This document shows positions 6,825 through 8,570 of a stretch of DNA of 8,570 bases, one piece after another. The stretch is from Candidatus Latescibacterota bacterium (GTDB taxonomy: Bacteria; Krumholzibacteriota; Krumholzibacteriia; WVZY01; JAKEHA01): contig JAKEHA010000289.1 in the NCBI GenBank assembly GCA_022615275.1, positions 1 through 8,570 of the forward strand, written 5' to 3'. Both the position numbers and the translations under genes were made by a program. Below the pieces are notes generated by a model. The model did not search any database, was not told where the DNA came from, and worked only from the letters and a program-made list of their open reading frames with translations. Position 1 is the stretch's first letter. Every line of letters starts with the position of its first letter.

Positions 6825-6844
6825 GAGCCTCGCCCGCCGGGCTC
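6825..6844 (+). other. Small hairpin in the tRNA leader
   Basis: GAGCC (6825-6829) pairs with GGCTC (6840-6844) around a 10-nt loop, directly at the start of the predicted transcript. An alternative GCCC/GGGC pairing (6832-6835 with 6839-6842) competes with it. It may be a 5' leader structure removed by RNase P processing. The rest of the 6767-6895 intergenic stretch shows nothing else recognisable. Confidence 0.25.
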
Positions 6845-6895
6845 GGTGGAACATCGGCCGGAGGGTGTGGGCATCATATTGTGTGGGCTTGGGGT

Positions 6896-6973
<78 letters not shown>

Positions 6974-7012
6974 TTCACCCCTTGCACACCGGCGGGGTCC
7001 GACAGGACGACG

Positions 7013-7891
7013 ATGAGCAACGATCGCCCCCACAACGACGAACGCGCCGAGCCTTCCTACGACATCCAGGCGCGTTACCTGGCCGAGATCGGCCGTTACG
7101 AACTGCTCACCCCCGAGCAGGAGATCGAGTTGGGGCGGGCACTCGCCGCGGGCGACGAAGACGCCAAGCGCCGTCTCATCATCGCCAACCTGCGACTCGT
7201 CGTCACCATCGCCAAACGCTACCAGCGCGGGAGCCAGAATCTCCTCGACTTGATCGAAGACGGTAATCTGGGGTTGATTCGCGCGGCCGCGAAGTTCGAC
7301 TACACCAAGGGATTCCGTTTCAGCACGTACGCGTCGTACTGGATCAAGCAGTCGATCAAGCGCGGCATCGCGAGCCAGTCGCGCGCGATTCGCATCCCCG
7401 TGCACATCTATCACCTGATCAATCGCTATCTCAAGGTGGAGGACCGGCAGGCGGGCAAGTCGCTCGACGACGAAGCCATGTCGGCCGAGCTGGACGTGAG
7501 TGTCCGGCGCGTGAAGCTCGTGCGCACCTTAATCCACGGCATACGCGCCGAGGATCCCTTGGCGAGCGCGGACGCGCTCCAGCTCCTCGCGTCGGACGCG
7601 TACCACCGTGGTAACGGATCGCCGGAGTCGCTGGTGACGCTGCAATTGGAGAACGAGGAGATGTCGACGCTCTTCGAGCGCTGCTTGAATCCGCGCGAGC
7701 AGGAGGTACTGACGCTGCGCTACGGCCTCGACGACGGGGAAGCGCGTACCCTCGGCGAGACCGGTCGCGAAGTGGGTGTGTCGCGCGAGCGCGTGCGTCA
7801 GATTGAAAAGCGCGCCCTGCAGAAGCTCAATCTGGTCCTGTCGGGACGCAAGCGCACCGGCGCTCGCGACCCCCGCGAGGGTTCGAATTGA
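7013..7891 (+). CDS. Sigma-70 family RNA polymerase sigma factor (RpoD/RpoS type, no region 1.1)
   Basis: The 292-residue protein directs RNA polymerase to promoters. Region 1.2 is at about 16-45 (YLAEIGRYELLTPEQEIELG). Region 2 is at about 51-131, with NLRLVVTIAKRY (59-70), DLIEDGNLGLIRAAAKFD (79-96) and the -10-recognising FRFSTYASYWIKQSI (101-115). Region 3 is at about 132-205. Region 4 is at about 216-275, with LNPREQEVLTLRYGL and the helix-turn-helix TLGETGREVGVSRERVRQIE (246-265), which binds -35. Short length and lack of region 1.1 suit an alternative group 2 (RpoS-like) factor rather than the housekeeping one. The position after surE-pcm supports that, but the sequence alone does not settle it. 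AGGA 5 nt before the ATG is the likely ribosome binding site. The 39-nt gap from tRNA-Pro holds no promoter or terminator that can be recognised, so read-through from the tRNA promoter is likely. The stop overlaps the apt start. Confidence 0.92.
   Translation: MSNDRPHNDERAEPSYDIQARYLAEIGRYELLTPEQEIELGRALAAGDEDAKRRLIIANLRLVVTIAKRYQRGSQNLLDLIEDGNLGLIRAAAKFDYTKGFRFSTYASYWIKQSIKRGIASQSRAIRIPVHIYHLINRYLKVEDRQAGKSLDDEAMSAELDVSVRRVKLVRTLIHGIRAEDPLASADALQLLASDAYHRGNGSPESLVTLQLENEEMSTLFERCLNPREQEVLTLRYGLDDGEARTLGETGREVGVSRERVRQIEKRALQKLNLVLSGRKRTGARDPREGSN
7877..7881 (+). promoter_or_regulatory. Shine-Dalgarno site fixing the TTG start of apt
   Basis: GAGGG, inside the last codons of the sigma factor gene, is 6 nt before the TTG at 7888. 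Together with the 4-nt overlap TTGA shared with the sigma stop codon it supports a TTG start and translational coupling. Confidence 0.7.
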
Positions 7892-8421
7892 ACCAGGCGG
7901 CGGTCGCACGTATCCGTGCCGCCATTCGCGACGTCCCCGATTTTCCCAAGCCCGGCATCGTCTTCAAGGACATCACGCCGATCCTGGGCGATCCCGCGCT
8001 ATTCGGCGAAGTGATTCGCGTCTTCGTCGAGCGTTACCGCCCCATGCGCATCCAGAAGGTGGCCGCGATGGAGTCGCGCGGCTTCATCTTCGGCGCCCCC
8101 CTCGCCGCCGGCATCGGCGCCGGCTTCGTGCCGCTGCGCAAGCACGGCAAGCTCCCGCACACCACGCACGCCGAATCCTTCACCCTCGAGTACGGGGAAG
8201 AGACCCTGGAGATCCACACCGACGCCATCCGCACGGGCGAGCGCGTGCTCGTGATCGACGACCTGCTCGCGACCGGCGGCACCGCCGCCGCCGCGGTCAG
8301 CCTGGTCGCGAAGACGGGCGGGAGCGTGGTCGAGACCGCATTCCTGATCGAGCTCGCGTTCTTGAAGGGCCGCGAGCGCCTGAACGGCGTTTCTACTTAC
8401 GCAATGATCCGCTTCGACTAG
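7888..8421 (+). CDS. apt: Adenine phosphoribosyltransferase
   Basis: The product is 177 residues, the usual length. It salvages adenine by joining it to PRPP to give AMP and pyrophosphate in the cytoplasm. Signatures are VPDFPKPGIVFKDITPIL (16-33), the adenine-side block MESRGFIFGAPLA (61-73), the flexible-loop region RKHGKLP...FTLEYG (84-103) and the PRPP-binding motif VLVIDDLLATGGT (120-132). Within the loop, HTTHAESFTLEYG departs somewhat from the commoner form. The start is TTG at 7888, supported by GAGGG 6 nt upstream and because it places PDFPKPG at the expected distance from the N-terminus. It overlaps the sigma factor gene by 4 nt. A weak hairpin follows the stop. Confidence 0.95.
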   Translation: MNQAAVARIRAAIRDVPDFPKPGIVFKDITPILGDPALFGEVIRVFVERYRPMRIQKVAAMESRGFIFGAPLAAGIGAGFVPLRKHGKLPHTTHAESFTLEYGEETLEIHTDAIRTGERVLVIDDLLATGGTAAAAVSLVAKTGGSVVETAFLIELAFLKGRERLNGVSTYAMIRFD

Positions 8422-8446
8422 CTCGCCGCGGGTCCTGTCGTCCAAC

Positions 8447-8460
8447 AGCCGACGGCGGCT
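8447..8460 (+). terminator. Weak hairpin after apt, candidate terminator
   Basis: AGCCG (8447-8451) and CGGCT (8456-8460) form a 5-bp stem with an ACGG loop, followed by CTTGCTTC, which is only moderately T-rich. It lies between apt and the convergent tRNA-Arg and could end the tRNA-Pro/sigma/apt transcript. Confidence 0.35.
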
Positions 8461-8480
8461 CTTGCTTCGATAGTATGGTG

Positions 8481-8554
8481 TGGCCCCGGCGCGATTCGAA
8501 CGCACGACAAACGGTTTAGGAAACCGCTGCTCTATCCATCTGAGCTACGGGGCC
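8481..8554 (-). tRNA. tRNA-Arg, anticodon CCT, CCA not encoded
   Basis: On the minus strand the acceptor GGCCCCG (8554-8548) pairs with CGGGGCC (8488-8482). The D stem is GCTC/GAGC. The anticodon stem GCGGT/ACCGT has a G-T end pair and closes the loop TTCCTAA, with anticodon CCT at 8520-8518. The T stem GTGCG/CGCGC surrounds TTCGAAT. The discriminator is A, followed by CAC rather than CCA, so CCA must be added after transcription, unlike in the tRNA-Pro of this window. It reads AGG codons. Its promoter would lie beyond the right edge, since only 16 nt remain upstream. Confidence 0.95.
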
Positions 8555-8570
8555 ACACTGGGAGAGATTA

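Noticed and set aside
6852..6880. Alternative promoter with CATATT at 6875-6880 close to the tRNA
   Set aside because: No acceptable -35 hexamer is found 16-18 nt upstream (CATCGG only), so the pair at 6786-6813 is preferred.
7776..8519. Plus-strand open frame ending in WPRRDSNARQTV
   Set aside because: It overlaps apt in another frame and ends in the translated antisense of the tRNA-Arg. It shows no independent coding evidence.

Overview
The window is GC-rich bacterial DNA with dense coding on both strands. It probably comes from an uncultured member of the FCB-type phyla (Candidatus Eisenbacteria, Latescibacterota or similar). That inference rests on three things seen together: a large secreted protein ending in a type IX-secretion/FlgD-Ig-like C-terminal domain (NYPNPFNP to a final KMVLLK), a Gram-negative lipid A acyltransferase, and high GC with acidic, Arg-rich proteins. 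The assignment is not proven by the sequence.

Left part (1-3625, minus strand): two head-to-tail genes for related secreted surface proteins. The promoter-proximal one (602-3625) is intact. The second starts at 574, only 27 nt after the first one's stop, and runs off the window. The visible part of the second gene matches the first without gaps over about 475 bases, except for one missing C at 274-275 that shifts its reading frame. It is therefore either a freshly broken paralog or an assembly/sequencing error.

Centre (3632-6775): a 79-nt divergent intergenic region carries a perfect 7+7 bp dyad. A compact plus-strand operon follows: an LpxL/HtrB-like lipid A acyltransferase, a family 2 glycosyltransferase (with an A9 tract inside), the nucleotidase surE and the protein-repair methyltransferase pcm. 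It ends in an 8-bp hairpin whose loop holds the pcm stop codon. The first two genes point to envelope lipid or glycan synthesis; surE and pcm are stress/stationary-phase maintenance genes.

Right part (6776-8570): a sigma-70-like promoter, then tRNA-Pro(CGG). Only 39 nt later comes a sigma-70 family factor with regions 1.2 to 4, whose stop codon overlaps a TTG start for apt (adenine phosphoribosyltransferase). A weak hairpin follows, and a minus-strand tRNA-Arg(CCT) closes the window. The order surE-pcm-sigma factor recalls the enterobacterial surE-pcm-nlpD-rpoS locus, with nlpD absent and a tRNA in its place.

No CRISPR array, insertion sequence, phage gene or clear defence system is visible. 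The less ordinary items are the tandem surface-protein pair with its frameshift, the degenerate amidotransferase-like domain in the intact copy, the divergent dyad, the A9 tract and the tRNA-sigma-apt arrangement.
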